A stretch of DNA of 64,000 bases, taken from assembly GCA_937980205.1 (NCBI GenBank), contig CALJKW010000007.1, positions 1 to 64,000 on the forward strand, in the 5' to 3' direction. The notes below the pieces were generated by a model, which was not told the origin of the DNA, made no database searches, and worked only from the letters and a program-made list of their open reading frames with translations. Every line of letters starts with the position of its first letter. Within the stretch, counting starts at the first letter, position 1. Shown one piece after another: positions 17,531-25,854 of this stretch. This DNA comes from an uncultured Myxococcales bacterium (GTDB taxonomy: Bacteria > Myxococcota > Myxococcia > Myxococcales > Myxococcaceae). Both the position numbers and the translations under genes were made by a program.

Positions 17531-18637
17531 GTGAAGTGCCCGGATCACGGCAAACCGCTCACCGCGGCTCGGCGCGGAGCACCCGGCGAAGTCGGCCGGG
17601 GGCGGAGCAGCAACGGCGAAGCCGTTGCGTCAGCCGGGCCGCCAGGAGGCGACCTTCGCTGCCCCACCTGTCTCGGCGAGCTGATGTCCGAGAGCGAGCT
17701 CGAGACCCGCGTTCCCGGCTCGATCGCGCTGCTCAAGCCCGATCCGAAGGCGCGCGTGAAGCAGCGGCTGTGCCCGCAGTGCGAGCTCGCCCTGGTGCCG
17801 CTGCGCATCGGAAAAGCCGAGGCCTTCGTCGAGCGGTGCTCGTCGTGCGAGTCGTACTGGGTCGAGAGGTCCGACCTGCGCACGCTCGAGCTCTTCGCGA
17901 AGTCGGCCGCGCGCCAGGCCGCCTACGCGTCGATGAGCGACGAAGAGAAGAAGGAGCTCGCGCAGGGCCTCGCCGAGGCGACCAAGGTCGACACCGGCCC
18001 GGACGTCGGCGTGGCGCAGACCGCGCTCTCCGTCGCCACCGGAGTGCCCCTGCTCGACCGGCTGCAAGGAGACCGGTTCCCCTGGCTCACGCTCTCGTAC
18101 GCCGCGCTGCTCGCGGTCATGTACCTCGGCTTCGACGTGAAGGAGCTCGCGTACGTCTCCGGCAGCTGGGACCTCGGCGCCGCGCTCACGTCCGGCTTCG
18201 CGCACTTCTCGTTCGCCCACCTGGCCGGGAACGCCGCGTTCCTCGTCGTCTTCGGCTCGGCCGCGGAGAAGAAGCTGCCGCGCTGGGCGTACCTCTCGGC
18301 CATCATCGCGCTGGGGCCCTTCACCGCGCTCGTGCAGTCGCTGGACTCGGAGGACGGCACGCTCATCGGCGGCGCCTCGGGCGTCATCGCCGCGCTGCTC
18401 GGCGCCTGCCTGTTCCTGCAGCCGAAGGCGCGCGTGACGATGTTCATCCGCTTCGAGCGCATCTACGTGCCGCTGTGGGTCTACGGAGTGTTCTGGGCCG
18501 GGCTGCAGTGGCTCTTCTGGTCCACCGGCCGCTCGGGCGTCGGGTGGATCGCGCACCTCTCGGGCTTCGCCGCCGGGCTCGCGCTCGGCTACGTCTTCAG
18601 TCGATCCCCACCTGGTTCAGAAAATCGACGCTCTTGA
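17531..18637 (+). CDS. zinc-ribbon rhomboid-family intramembrane serine protease
   Basis: 368 residues. The N-terminal part has zinc-knuckle pairs (CPDH, CPTC at about 40, then CPQC and CSSC near 80-105). About six membrane helices follow from residue 175. Catalytic Ser lies in GGASGVIAALLG and His in GWIAHLSGFAAG, the rhomboid dyad. Rhomboids cleave substrate proteins inside the inner membrane. Between the CPDH and CPTC knuckles there is an unusual Gly/Arg/Ser stretch coded by palindromic DNA (17575-17640), likely an in-frame repeat insertion. The 3' end overlaps recO by 41 bases, convergent. Confidence 0.85.
   Translation: MKCPDHGKPLTAARRGAPGEVGRGRSSNGEAVASAGPPGGDLRCPTCLGELMSESELETRVPGSIALLKPDPKARVKQRLCPQCELALVPLRIGKAEAFVERCSSCESYWVERSDLRTLELFAKSAARQAAYASMSDEEKKELAQGLAEATKVDTGPDVGVAQTALSVATGVPLLDRLQGDRFPWLTLSYAALLAVMYLGFDVKELAYVSGSWDLGAALTSGFAHFSFAHLAGNAAFLVVFGSAAEKKLPRWAYLSAIIALGPFTALVQSLDSEDGTLIGGASGVIAALLGACLFLQPKARVTMFIRFERIYVPLWVYGVFWAGLQWLFWSTGRSGVGWIAHLSGFAAGLALGYVFSRSPPGSENRRS
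17575..17640. repeat. palindromic element within the rhomboid reading frame
   Basis: Two hairpins in tandem: cccggc (17582-17587) / gccggg (17595-17600), and a perfect 7-bp stem caacggc (17611-17617) / gccgttg (17621-17627) with loop gaa. They encode a linker with no visible fold between two zinc-binding pairs. Borders are approximate. Confidence 0.55.
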
Positions 18638-19346
18638 GGCGCCGCCCCAGGTGGTGCTCGATGAAGAGGTTCAAGAGCTCGCGCGCCGAGGCGCGGATGC
18701 CGGCATCGAACGGGGTGCGCTCTCCGGCCTGCAGCCGAGCCAGCGCGTCGATGACGGCGGCGTCGGCCGGGACCGCGTAGTGGAACTCGGGAGCGCACGA
18801 GTCGCAGATGGCTCCGCCGACGTCGGGGTCGAACCTCGGCCGCTCGCCGGTGTCGCTGCCGCAGCGGGTGCACGGCGCGAACTGGGGCCGGAAGCCGGCG
18901 CGCGCGAGCGTGTCGAGCTCGAACGCGATGAGCGAGGTCGGCCCGGCCTGCGCGCGGTCGAGCAGCCCGAGGTAGTCGAGCAGCGATTGGAACAGCTGCG
19001 GGTGCGGCTCGTGATCGCGCGTCAGCTCGCGGCACAGCTCGAGCGCGTAGAGGCTGCGGGCGATGCGCCCCAGGTCTCCGCGGAGCTGGTGGAAGCTGGT
19101 GACGACGTCGGCGGCGTCGAGGCGGTAGGTGTCTCCGCGCCGCTCGACGAGGCGCGCCTTCAGGTGCGTCGCCGGCTCGAGCGCGCCGGGGAAGCGCCGC
19201 TTGCTCTTGCGCGCGCCGGCCGCGAACGCCGAGAGCCGCCCGCGCCCCACCGTGAACAGCGTGACGATGCGATCGGCCTCGCCGTAGTCCACGCTCGAGA
19301 GGACGATCGACTCTTCGGTGAAGCGGTCCAAAGCGGCCGGCAACAT
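18597..19346 (-). CDS. recO: DNA repair protein RecO
   Basis: 249 residues from the ATG at 19346 (MLPAALDRF); a longer frame to 19481 adds only Arg-rich residues. The N-terminal OB-fold (IVLSSVDYGEADRIVTLFT, then RGRLSAFAAGARKSKRRFPG) is characteristic. A C-terminal four-Cys zinc site (CTRCGSDTG ... CDSCAP) is present. RecO loads RecA onto gapped DNA with RecF/RecR. The 3' end overlaps the rhomboid gene by 41 bases in convergent arrangement. Confidence 0.92.
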   Translation of the reverse strand: MLPAALDRFTEESIVLSSVDYGEADRIVTLFTVGRGRLSAFAAGARKSKRRFPGALEPATHLKARLVERRGDTYRLDAADVVTSFHQLRGDLGRIARSLYALELCRELTRDHEPHPQLFQSLLDYLGLLDRAQAGPTSLIAFELDTLARAGFRPQFAPCTRCGSDTGERPRFDPDVGGAICDSCAPEFHYAVPADAAVIDALARLQAGERTPFDAGIRASARELLNLFIEHHLGRRLKSVDFLNQVGID

Positions 19347-19496
19347 AGAGGAATCGAGACGGCGTGCACACTGAGCGTGCCGGGCGCCGCAGAGCGATCG
19401 GGGTCGGGAGCGACGCCCGCGCCGCCAACGACGATCCCGATCGCGACCCGCTCTGAACCTTGCACCACGCCCGCCACTCACGGGTCATGCAGTTCA

Positions 19497-20921
19497 ATGC
19501 GTTCTCTCGTCCTGGCCTGCGCCGTCCTCCTCACCGCCTGCCCCTCGTCGACCACGGGCCCGCAAGGTCCGGAAGGCCCTCAAGGCCCGCAAGGTCCTCA
19601 GGGCCCGCAGGGGCCGCCGGGCATGACCGGCGAGCGAGGCCCGCAGGGCCCCGAAGGCCAGCAGGGCCCGATGGGGCAGCAAGGCATCGCCGGACCTCCG
19701 GGCCAGGTGCTCGTCATCGACGGCGGCGTCGTCACCGGCCCGCCGGGCGCCTCGGTCGTCGTCACGCCGGTGGCCGCCGGCGGCCAGCCGTGCCCGGCCG
19801 GCGGTGTCCGCATCACGCAGCTCTCCGACGGAGGCGTCTCTCACCTCTGCAACGGCGCCGAGGGCCCTACCGGCCCGCAGGGGCCCCAGGGCGCGACGGG
19901 CGCGGCCGGACCGCAGGGCATGACGGGAGCCGCCGGCCCCGCAGGCCCGGCAGGGCCCGCCGGAGCGCAGGGCCCTCAAGGTCCGCAAGGTCCGGCCGGT
20001 TCCGCCGGCGCGCAGGGCCCTGCCGGTCCACAAGGCCCCGCTGGCCCCGCCGGCCCCGCCGGAGCTCAAGGTCCGCAAGGTCCCGCGGGCCCCGCAGGTC
20101 CGACGGGCGCAGCAGGTCCCGCTGGCCCGGCCGGCCCGATCGGCCCGATGGGTCCTCCCGGAGCGGTGCTCTACCTCGACGGTGGCGTGGTCCTCACCCG
20201 AGCGCGCGAGGCCCGACCCGTCCTCGCCGGCTACACCGTCTTCACCAGCACCGGCGCCATCGGCAGCCGCACCCTCGCGAACGCGCGCTGCAACAGCGAG
20301 TTCCCCGGCACGCACCTGTGCACGCAGACCGAGTTCCGCCTCTCGCGCACGCTGTTGGTGCCTCCGTCGCCGGGCGTCTGGCTCGACTACGCGGCCGGCT
20401 CGGAATCGAACGATCCCGACCCCTCGGTGCCCTGCAACAACTTCTCGTTCGGCACGGGCGGCACCTACACCGCGGCGATCGCGCTCCCGACCGGCATCAC
20501 GACCAACAACACCAGCGCCACGCCCAACTGCGGCTCGACGATGTCGCTCGCCTGCTGCACCTCACCCTCCTACGTCCTGTTCCGGGGCTACACGATGTTC
20601 ACCTCGACCGGGAACATCGGCGGCCGGCTCCAGGCCAACGCGCGCTGCCACACCGAGTTCCCAGGCTCACACCTCTGCACGCAGACCGAGTTCCGTCACG
20701 CGCGGAGCATCACGACGTTGCCCGCCGCCGGCGCGTGGCTCGACTACTCGATCAGCTCGACGAGCACCGACCCCGACACCTCCGTGCCGTGCAACAACTT
20801 CTCCCACGGCACCGGCGGCACCTACAGCGCGGCGATCGCGCTGCCCACGGGCGTCACCACCACCAACACGAGCGCGACGCCGAACTGCGGCTCGACGCTG
20901 CCGCTCGCCTGCTGCGAGTGA
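19497..20921 (+). CDS. collagen-like lipoprotein with two tandem Cys-rich C-terminal domains
   Basis: 474 residues from the ATG at 19497. MRSLVLACAVLLTACPSS is a lipoprotein signal (lipobox LTAC). Two Gly-X-Y collagen-like stretches, about 20-70 and 122-225 (GPQGPQGPQ, GPAGPAGPAG), flank a short non-collagen hinge (VLVIDGGVVTGPP, then PCPAGGVRI). The C-terminus holds two copies of a domain of about 100 residues (GYTVFTSTG, HLCTQTEF, WLDY, CNNFSFGTGGTY, NCGS, CC), each with conserved Cys; they probably serve as binding heads on a stalk. Convergent 100-base overlap with the RodZ-like gene. Confidence 0.85.
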   Translation: MRSLVLACAVLLTACPSSTTGPQGPEGPQGPQGPQGPQGPPGMTGERGPQGPEGQQGPMGQQGIAGPPGQVLVIDGGVVTGPPGASVVVTPVAAGGQPCPAGGVRITQLSDGGVSHLCNGAEGPTGPQGPQGATGAAGPQGMTGAAGPAGPAGPAGAQGPQGPQGPAGSAGAQGPAGPQGPAGPAGPAGAQGPQGPAGPAGPTGAAGPAGPAGPIGPMGPPGAVLYLDGGVVLTRAREARPVLAGYTVFTSTGAIGSRTLANARCNSEFPGTHLCTQTEFRLSRTLLVPPSPGVWLDYAAGSESNDPDPSVPCNNFSFGTGGTYTAAIALPTGITTNNTSATPNCGSTMSLACCTSPSYVLFRGYTMFTSTGNIGGRLQANARCHTEFPGSHLCTQTEFRHARSITTLPAAGAWLDYSISSTSTDPDTSVPCNNFSHGTGGTYSAAIALPTGVTTTNTSATPNCGSTLPLACCE

Positions 20922-21331
20922 CTGGAGGGCAGCTCCCCGCGCGGCCGCACGCGAGACAGCTCGGTCCACCACCACAGCGCCGCGCCGGCGGCCAGCACCA
21001 GCACGGCGAGCAGCACCAGCACCTTCCACGCGCTCTTCCGGCGCGCGGCCTCGAGCGCGACGGGGCTCTGCTCGGTCGGCGCGAGCGTGCCGGGGATCTC
21101 GTGGAACCGGTTCAGCACCTCGTCCGGTGACAGGCCGAGCACCTGCGCGTACGCCCGCAGGTGGTTCACCACGAACACCAGCTCGGGGAAGCGATCGTTC
21201 TGCCCGTCCTCGAGCGCTGCCACGAGCGTCGGAGGAATCCGCGTCTGCCTCGCCACGTCGTCGCGCGACAGCCCGCGCAGCTCGCGCTGCTGCTTCAAGA
21301 AGTTGCCGAAGTCGATGAACGAGCCCGGCAT
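20822..21331 (-). CDS. RodZ-like helix-turn-helix membrane protein
   Basis: 169 residues. A Cro/C1-type HTH occupies 5-75 (FGNFLKQQRELRGLSRDDVA, then TLVAALEDG and LRAYAQVLGL). After a basic stretch there is one membrane helix (about 103-123), giving the RodZ architecture, though the periplasmic part is short. RodZ-type proteins link MreB to the cell envelope; a regulatory role is the alternative. The last 34 residues are read antisense to the end of the collagen-like gene, so the true C-terminus may have little function. Confidence 0.7.
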   Translation of the reverse strand: MPGSFIDFGNFLKQQRELRGLSRDDVARQTRIPPTLVAALEDGQNDRFPELVFVVNHLRAYAQVLGLSPDEVLNRFHEIPGTLAPTEQSPVALEAARRKSAWKVLVLLAVLVLAAGAALWWWTELSRVRPRGELPSSHSQQASGSVEPQFGVALVLVVVTPVGSAIAAL

Positions 21332-22585
21332 CTACTGCCCGCCCGCCTCCGGAGGAGGAGGCCCCAGGCCGTCCTTCAGCTTCTTGCACCCGTCCCGCTC
21401 GGCCTCGATGCGCGACTTCTCGAGGCAGCCCTGCAGGCTCTTGTGCGCGCCCGCGAGGTCGCCCTTCTTCGCCAGGCACACGCCCTCGCGCAGGTACGCG
21501 TCGGCCACGTCCGGGCACGCGTCGCGGAACTTTCCGTACGCCTTGCACGCCTCTTCGACGGCGCCCTTCTCGTCGTAGATCTGCCCGAGGTTCCGGTGGC
21601 CCAGGCAGAACTTCGGGTTGAGCGTCACCGCCGACTTGATGCTCGTGATGCCCTGCTCGACCTCGCCCTTCTTGTAGAGCGCCCAGCCCAGGTTCCCCTG
21701 CGCGAGGAACGGCGTCGGGTACAGCATGTCGTTGAGCGCCTCTTTGTAGAGCGCGATCGCTTCGTCGAAGCGCTTCTGATCGAGGTACACGTTCGCGAGG
21801 TTCACCTTCGCCTCGGAGAAGTTCGGCCGCACCTCGAGCGCCTTCTTGTACGAAGCGATCGCCTCTTCGGGGCGGTTGAACGCGATGTGCAGCAGCACGC
21901 CCTTCAAGTGGTTCGCCTCGGGCAGCTCGGGGTCCAGCGCCAGCGAGCGCTCGAGCTCGACCAGCGCGGCCTGCGGCTCTTTCTGGGCGAGGTTCGCGGC
22001 GAGGTCGTAGAGCGCCAGCGCCTCGCGCTGCTCCTTGTCGGTCGGCACGTGCTTGCACCCGCCGAGCGCGAGCAGCAGCACGACGAACGAGCCGAACAGC
22101 TTGCCGATCGCCGACGCGCTCGTCGCCGCCTTCGCCTGCGCTTGCGCCTGCGCCGCGCCCGCCGGCTTCACGCCGGGGTTCGAGCCCGGCTTGCCGACCG
22201 CCGTCGGGTCGCGCTGAAACACGGGCAGCGTCTTCATCAGCTGGTCCTGCTCCGCCGCAGGCTTCGCGCGGAAGTTCAGGTTGTCCATGATGAACCCCAT
22301 CGACTCGACGAAGCCGAGCGCCTCGGCCTCTTCACCCTCGAACTGCTCGGCCGACGCGGCGCGGTTCGACGGCATGTAGACCGCGCACTCGTGCGACTGC
22401 GGCAGCCACAGGTAGACGAACACCGCGAAGCCGCTCGGGCCGCGCAAGCCGAGGATGTACGCCTTCGCGGGCCCCGCCGTGCGCCCCGGCACCGCGAGGT
22501 GCGGCTGGTTCAAGGACTCGTGCAGGCTCATCACCTGGTCCTTGAGCGCCGGCAACCCTTTGAGGCGTTCGTCGATCGTGAACAT
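21332..22585 (-). CDS. TPR-repeat protein with internal lipobox (Tgl/PilF-like C-terminal part)
   Basis: 417 residues. Residues 1-130 form an unrecognised globular domain; 130-165 is an Ala/Gln linker; then SFVVLLLALGGCKHVP looks exactly like a lipoprotein signal (lipobox ALGGC) in the middle of the frame. The remaining 230 residues carry about six tetratricopeptide repeats (LPEANHLKGVLLHI, NFSEAKVNLANVYLDQKRF, PTPFLAQGNLGWALYKKGE). The TPR half resembles Tgl/PilF, lipoproteins that help assemble the type IV pilus secretin. No ATG, GTG or TTG lies right before the internal signal. Confidence 0.7.
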   Translation of the reverse strand: MFTIDERLKGLPALKDQVMSLHESLNQPHLAVPGRTAGPAKAYILGLRGPSGFAVFVYLWLPQSHECAVYMPSNRAASAEQFEGEEAEALGFVESMGFIMDNLNFRAKPAAEQDQLMKTLPVFQRDPTAVGKPGSNPGVKPAGAAQAQAQAKAATSASAIGKLFGSFVVLLLALGGCKHVPTDKEQREALALYDLAANLAQKEPQAALVELERSLALDPELPEANHLKGVLLHIAFNRPEEAIASYKKALEVRPNFSEAKVNLANVYLDQKRFDEAIALYKEALNDMLYPTPFLAQGNLGWALYKKGEVEQGITSIKSAVTLNPKFCLGHRNLGQIYDEKGAVEEACKAYGKFRDACPDVADAYLREGVCLAKKGDLAGAHKSLQGCLEKSRIEAERDGCKKLKDGLGPPPPEAGGQ

Positions 22586-22586
22586 G

Positions 22587-23174
22587 TCAGCGCGTGACCA
22601 GCGTGAACTCCTGCGTGTGATCTCCCTGGTCCGCCGCGGTGCGCTCGTAGCGCACCACCGGGTTCTCGATCATCACGTGATCGCCCGACATCGTGCCCTC
22701 GCCGATGAGCACCTTGAAGAAGTGCTCCTTGCTGAAGCTCTTCGGCGACGAGCCGGCGAGCTTCTTCTTCGCCATGAACAGGATCGTGTTCTGCCCCGGC
22801 TGCAGGTTCTTCGTGATGTCGGTCACGATCTGATCGTCGGTGCCGCGCAGCTTCCGCAGCCACTTCGAGTTCACGTACACGTCGACGTCGTACTCGGTCA
22901 TGCCGACGGCGGCCTGCTCGGTCACCAGGAAGTACTTCCGCGTCAGCACGCCGGCGGGCTTCGGGGCGGGGCGATCCGTCGGGCCGCCCTCGACCTGCCG
23001 CACGTTGTACCCGGGCGCGTCGATGAACACGTTGCCCTGCTCGTCGATGCGAACGTTGACCTTGTCGAACTTCTGGTTCGTGACGCCGTCGATCCGCACC
23101 CCGTTCAAGTAGACGGAGCCGGCGGCCAACACGTTGCTCGCGAACAGGAGCGCGGCGGCGAAAAGTGAGCGCAT
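22587..23174 (-). CDS. secreted protein of unknown function
   Basis: 195 residues from the ATG at 23174, chosen because gaaggaag sits just upstream as a ribosome binding site; an ATG at 23192 would add six residues. MRSLFAAALLFASNVLA is a signal peptide. The mature part is beta-rich (VYLNGVRIDGV, GNVFIDAPGYNVRQVEGG, YDVDVYVNSKWLR, TILFMAKK). No family recognised. It sits 1 base upstream of the TPR gene and should be cotranscribed. Confidence 0.65.
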   Translation of the reverse strand: MRSLFAAALLFASNVLAAGSVYLNGVRIDGVTNQKFDKVNVRIDEQGNVFIDAPGYNVRQVEGGPTDRPAPKPAGVLTRKYFLVTEQAAVGMTEYDVDVYVNSKWLRKLRGTDDQIVTDITKNLQPGQNTILFMAKKKLAGSSPKSFSKEHFFKVLIGEGTMSGDHVMIENPVVRYERTAADQGDHTQEFTLVTR

Positions 23175-23272
23175 GGGCACTTCCTTCTTCACTGAGGGAG
23201 GTTTACTCGAAACGATCTCACCCCCAAGAAAATTTCAGTCCGTTTCCGAGAGCTTAGCCTATCCTCCCGGTC

Positions 23273-24034
23273 ATGCCGGCCGGAGCCACGTTCCCCACGG
23301 CGGTCCTCGTCGTCGACGACGAGCAGTCGGTGATCGACGTGCTCTCGGCCATCTTGAGGAAGAGCAAGCTCGAGGCGAAGAGCGCCCTGAGCGGCGAAGA
23401 CGCCGTGAAGCTGCTCGAGACCGAGCGCTTCGGCTGCCTCATCACCGACAAGAACCTGCCCGGCATGAACGGCCTCGAGCTCATCAAAGAGGCCAAGCGG
23501 CTGCAGCCCTACTGCGCCTCGCTCATCATGACCGGCTACCCCACCGCCCAGTCGATGCTCGAGGCGATGCGCGCCGGCGCCAGCGACTACCTCGAGAAGC
23601 CCTTCCCCGAGCTCGGCCTCGTCGTGCAGCGCATCACGCACGCGATGGAGCACTCCCGCACCGCCTTCGAGCGCGAGGCGCTGGCCCGCACGCTGCGCGA
23701 GATGCGCGCGCGGCTGAAGAAGAGCGAAGAGGCCGTCTTCCAGCGCCAGACCGAGCTCGACGTCTTCGTGCAGGTCCTCGAGCTGCGCGTCGAAGAGGCC
23801 ACCTCGACGCTGCAGCTCGAGAAGGCCCAGGCCCAGTCGCAGCTGCGCGACGCCGAGGAGAAGCTCGAGGCCCTGCAGAAGAAGGTGTCGGTGACGGCCG
23901 AGGCGCTCAAGGCCCAGGCGACGCGCGCCGGGCTCACCTCGAAGCGGCCGACGCTCACGCTCGCCGACGCGCGCGACACGCTCGAGAACCTCGAACGATC
24001 GCTATCTGAGACTGCGGACGAACTGGCTCGCTGA
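23273..24034 (+). CDS. response regulator with C-terminal coiled coil
   Basis: 253 residues. Receiver domain 8-125 with D15/D16, phosphorylation site D59 (CLITDKNLPGMNG), Thr in IMTGYPT and Lys in YLEKPF. From about 130 to 235 there is a long coiled coil (REALARTLREMRARLKKSEE) and no DNA-binding or enzymatic domain, so output is probably through protein contacts. No cognate kinase nearby. Ends 15 bases before eno. Confidence 0.88.
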   Translation: MPAGATFPTAVLVVDDEQSVIDVLSAILRKSKLEAKSALSGEDAVKLLETERFGCLITDKNLPGMNGLELIKEAKRLQPYCASLIMTGYPTAQSMLEAMRAGASDYLEKPFPELGLVVQRITHAMEHSRTAFEREALARTLREMRARLKKSEEAVFQRQTELDVFVQVLELRVEEATSTLQLEKAQAQSQLRDAEEKLEALQKKVSVTAEALKAQATRAGLTSKRPTLTLADARDTLENLERSLSETADELAR

Positions 24035-24049
24035 TATTAGGGCGGGGCC

Positions 24050-25336
24050 ATGTCCACCATCGCCTCGCTGCACGCCCGTGAAGTGTTGGATTCCCGCGGC
24101 AACCCGACCGTCGAGGTCGACTGCCGCCTCACCGACGGCTCCTTCGGGCGCGCGGCGGTGCCCTCCGGCGCTTCGACCGGCACCCGCGAGGCCCTCGAGC
24201 TGCGCGACCAGGACGCCAAGCGCTACGGCGGCAAGGGCGTGCAGAAGGCGGTCGGCCACGTGCTGGGCACCATCGCTCCGGCGCTCAAGGGCGCGCTCGC
24301 GACCGACCAGGTCGCCATCGACGCGAAGCTGCTCTCGCTCGACGGCACCGAGAACAAAGAGAAGCTCGGGGCCAACGCCATCCTCGGCGTCTCGATGGCC
24401 GTCGCCCGCGCCGCCGCGGCCTCGCAGCGCGTCCCGCTCTACCGCTACCTCGGCGGAGCCGACGCGCGCACCCTGCCCGTCCCCCTGCTCAACGTCATCA
24501 ACGGCGGAGCCCACGCCGACAACAGCGTCGACATGCAGGAGTTCATGATCGTGCCCGTCGGCGCGCCGAGCTTCAGGGACGCGATCCGCTGGGGCTGCGA
24601 GGTCTACCAGGCGCTCAAGAGCATCCTGAAGAAGAAGGGCCACTCGACGGGCGTCGGCGACGAGGGCGGCTTCGCTCCGAACCTGAAGGCGAACCACGAG
24701 GCGATCGAGGTCATCCTCGAGGCGATCGGCAAGGCGGGCTTCAAGGCGGGCGACGAGTTCGTGCTCGCGCTCGACCCGGCGGCCTCCGAGTTCTTCGAAG
24801 ACGGCAAGTACGTCTTCAAGAAGTCGGACCAGTCGAAGAAGACGCCGGCCGAGATGGTCGCGTTCTGGGAAGACTGGGCGAAGAAGTACCCCATCGTCTC
24901 GATCGAAGACGGCCTCGCCGAGCAGGACAACGAGGGCTGGAAGATGATCACCGACCGCCAGGGCAGCAAGCTCCAGCTCGTCGGAGACGACTACCTCGTC
25001 ACGAACCCCGCCCTGGTGCGCAAGGCCGTCGAGGCGAAGATCTGCAACTCGGTGCTCGTGAAGCTGAACCAGGTCGGCTCGGTGACCGAGACGTTCCAGG
25101 CGATCCGCGAGGCGCGCGCCGGCGGGTGGACGGCGATCATCTCGCACCGCTCGGGAGAGACGCCCGACGACTTCATCTCGGACCTCGCGGTCGCCACGAG
25201 CGCCGGGCAGATCAAGACGGGCGCCCCGGCGCGCGGCGAGCGCGTGGCGAAGTACAACCAGCTGCTGCGCATCGAGGAGGAGCTCGGCTCCGCCGCGGTG
25301 TACGCGGGCAAAAACGCGTTCAAGCAGCGCCGATGA
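24050..25336 (+). CDS. eno: enolase
   Basis: 428 residues, full family length. Signature residues are GNPTVEVD, PSGASTGTREALELRD, GANAILGVSMAVARA, LPVPLLNVINGGAHADN, SIEDGLAEQDNEGWK, GDDYLVTN and SHRSGETPDDFISDLAVA, including Mg-binding and catalytic residues. It interconverts 2-phosphoglycerate and phosphoenolpyruvate in glycolysis. Its stop overlaps the start of the glutathione peroxidase gene (ATGA). Confidence 0.98.
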   Translation: MSTIASLHAREVLDSRGNPTVEVDCRLTDGSFGRAAVPSGASTGTREALELRDQDAKRYGGKGVQKAVGHVLGTIAPALKGALATDQVAIDAKLLSLDGTENKEKLGANAILGVSMAVARAAAASQRVPLYRYLGGADARTLPVPLLNVINGGAHADNSVDMQEFMIVPVGAPSFRDAIRWGCEVYQALKSILKKKGHSTGVGDEGGFAPNLKANHEAIEVILEAIGKAGFKAGDEFVLALDPAASEFFEDGKYVFKKSDQSKKTPAEMVAFWEDWAKKYPIVSIEDGLAEQDNEGWKMITDRQGSKLQLVGDDYLVTNPALVRKAVEAKICNSVLVKLNQVGSVTETFQAIREARAGGWTAIISHRSGETPDDFISDLAVATSAGQIKTGAPARGERVAKYNQLLRIEEELGSAAVYAGKNAFKQRR

Positions 25337-25836
25337 GCCTCTTACTCGCGGTCATTCTGACGGGGAGCCCCATGGTCTACGACTTCACCGTGAAGAGCAT
25401 CGACGGCAAGGATGTGCCGCTGTCCACGTACAAGGGCAAGGCCCTGCTCATCGTGAACACCGCCAGCGAGTGCGGCTACACGCCGCAGTACGAGGGCCTG
25501 CAGAAGCTCTACGAGCAGTACAAGGACAAGGGCTTCGAGATCCTCGCGTTCCCGTCGAACGACTTCGGCGGGCAGGAGCCCGGCTCCAACGCCGAGGTGA
25601 AGAAGTTCTGCACGCTCAAGTACAAGACGACCTTCCCGCTCTTCTCGAAGGTCGCGGTGAAGGGCGACGCCGCCGAGCCGCTGTACAAGTTCCTGCAAGG
25701 CAAGGGACAGGTGAAGTGGAACTTCGCCAAGTTCCTGGTCGACGCGAAGGGAGACGTCGTCGCGCACTACGACTCGCGCGTCGAGCCGCAGTCGGCCGAG
25801 CTGAAGAAGGCCGTCGAGGCGGCGCTGCCCAGGTAG
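25333..25836 (+). CDS. glutathione peroxidase-family protein
   Basis: 167 residues. A hydrophobic start MSLLLAVILTGSP may be a weak signal peptide; an ATG at 25372 would give the cytosolic family start MVYDFTVKSIDG. The peroxidatic Cys is in NTASECGYTPQY and the conserved Trp in VKWNFAKF. The usual FPCNQF motif reads FPSNDFGGQEPG, losing a Cys, while another Cys lies in KKFCTLKY. It reduces peroxides, in bacteria usually with thioredoxin. Coupled to eno by an ATGA overlap. Confidence 0.9.
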   Translation: MSLLLAVILTGSPMVYDFTVKSIDGKDVPLSTYKGKALLIVNTASECGYTPQYEGLQKLYEQYKDKGFEILAFPSNDFGGQEPGSNAEVKKFCTLKYKTTFPLFSKVAVKGDAAEPLYKFLQGKGQVKWNFAKFLVDAKGDVVAHYDSRVEPQSAELKKAVEAALPR

Positions 25837-25854
25837 GCCGTAGCGGTGCCGTCG

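Noticed and set aside
19558..20165. Dense short repeats that look like a CRISPR or minisatellite
   Set aside because: They are the codons of Gly-X-Y collagen repeats in a sound reading frame, with no spacer pattern.
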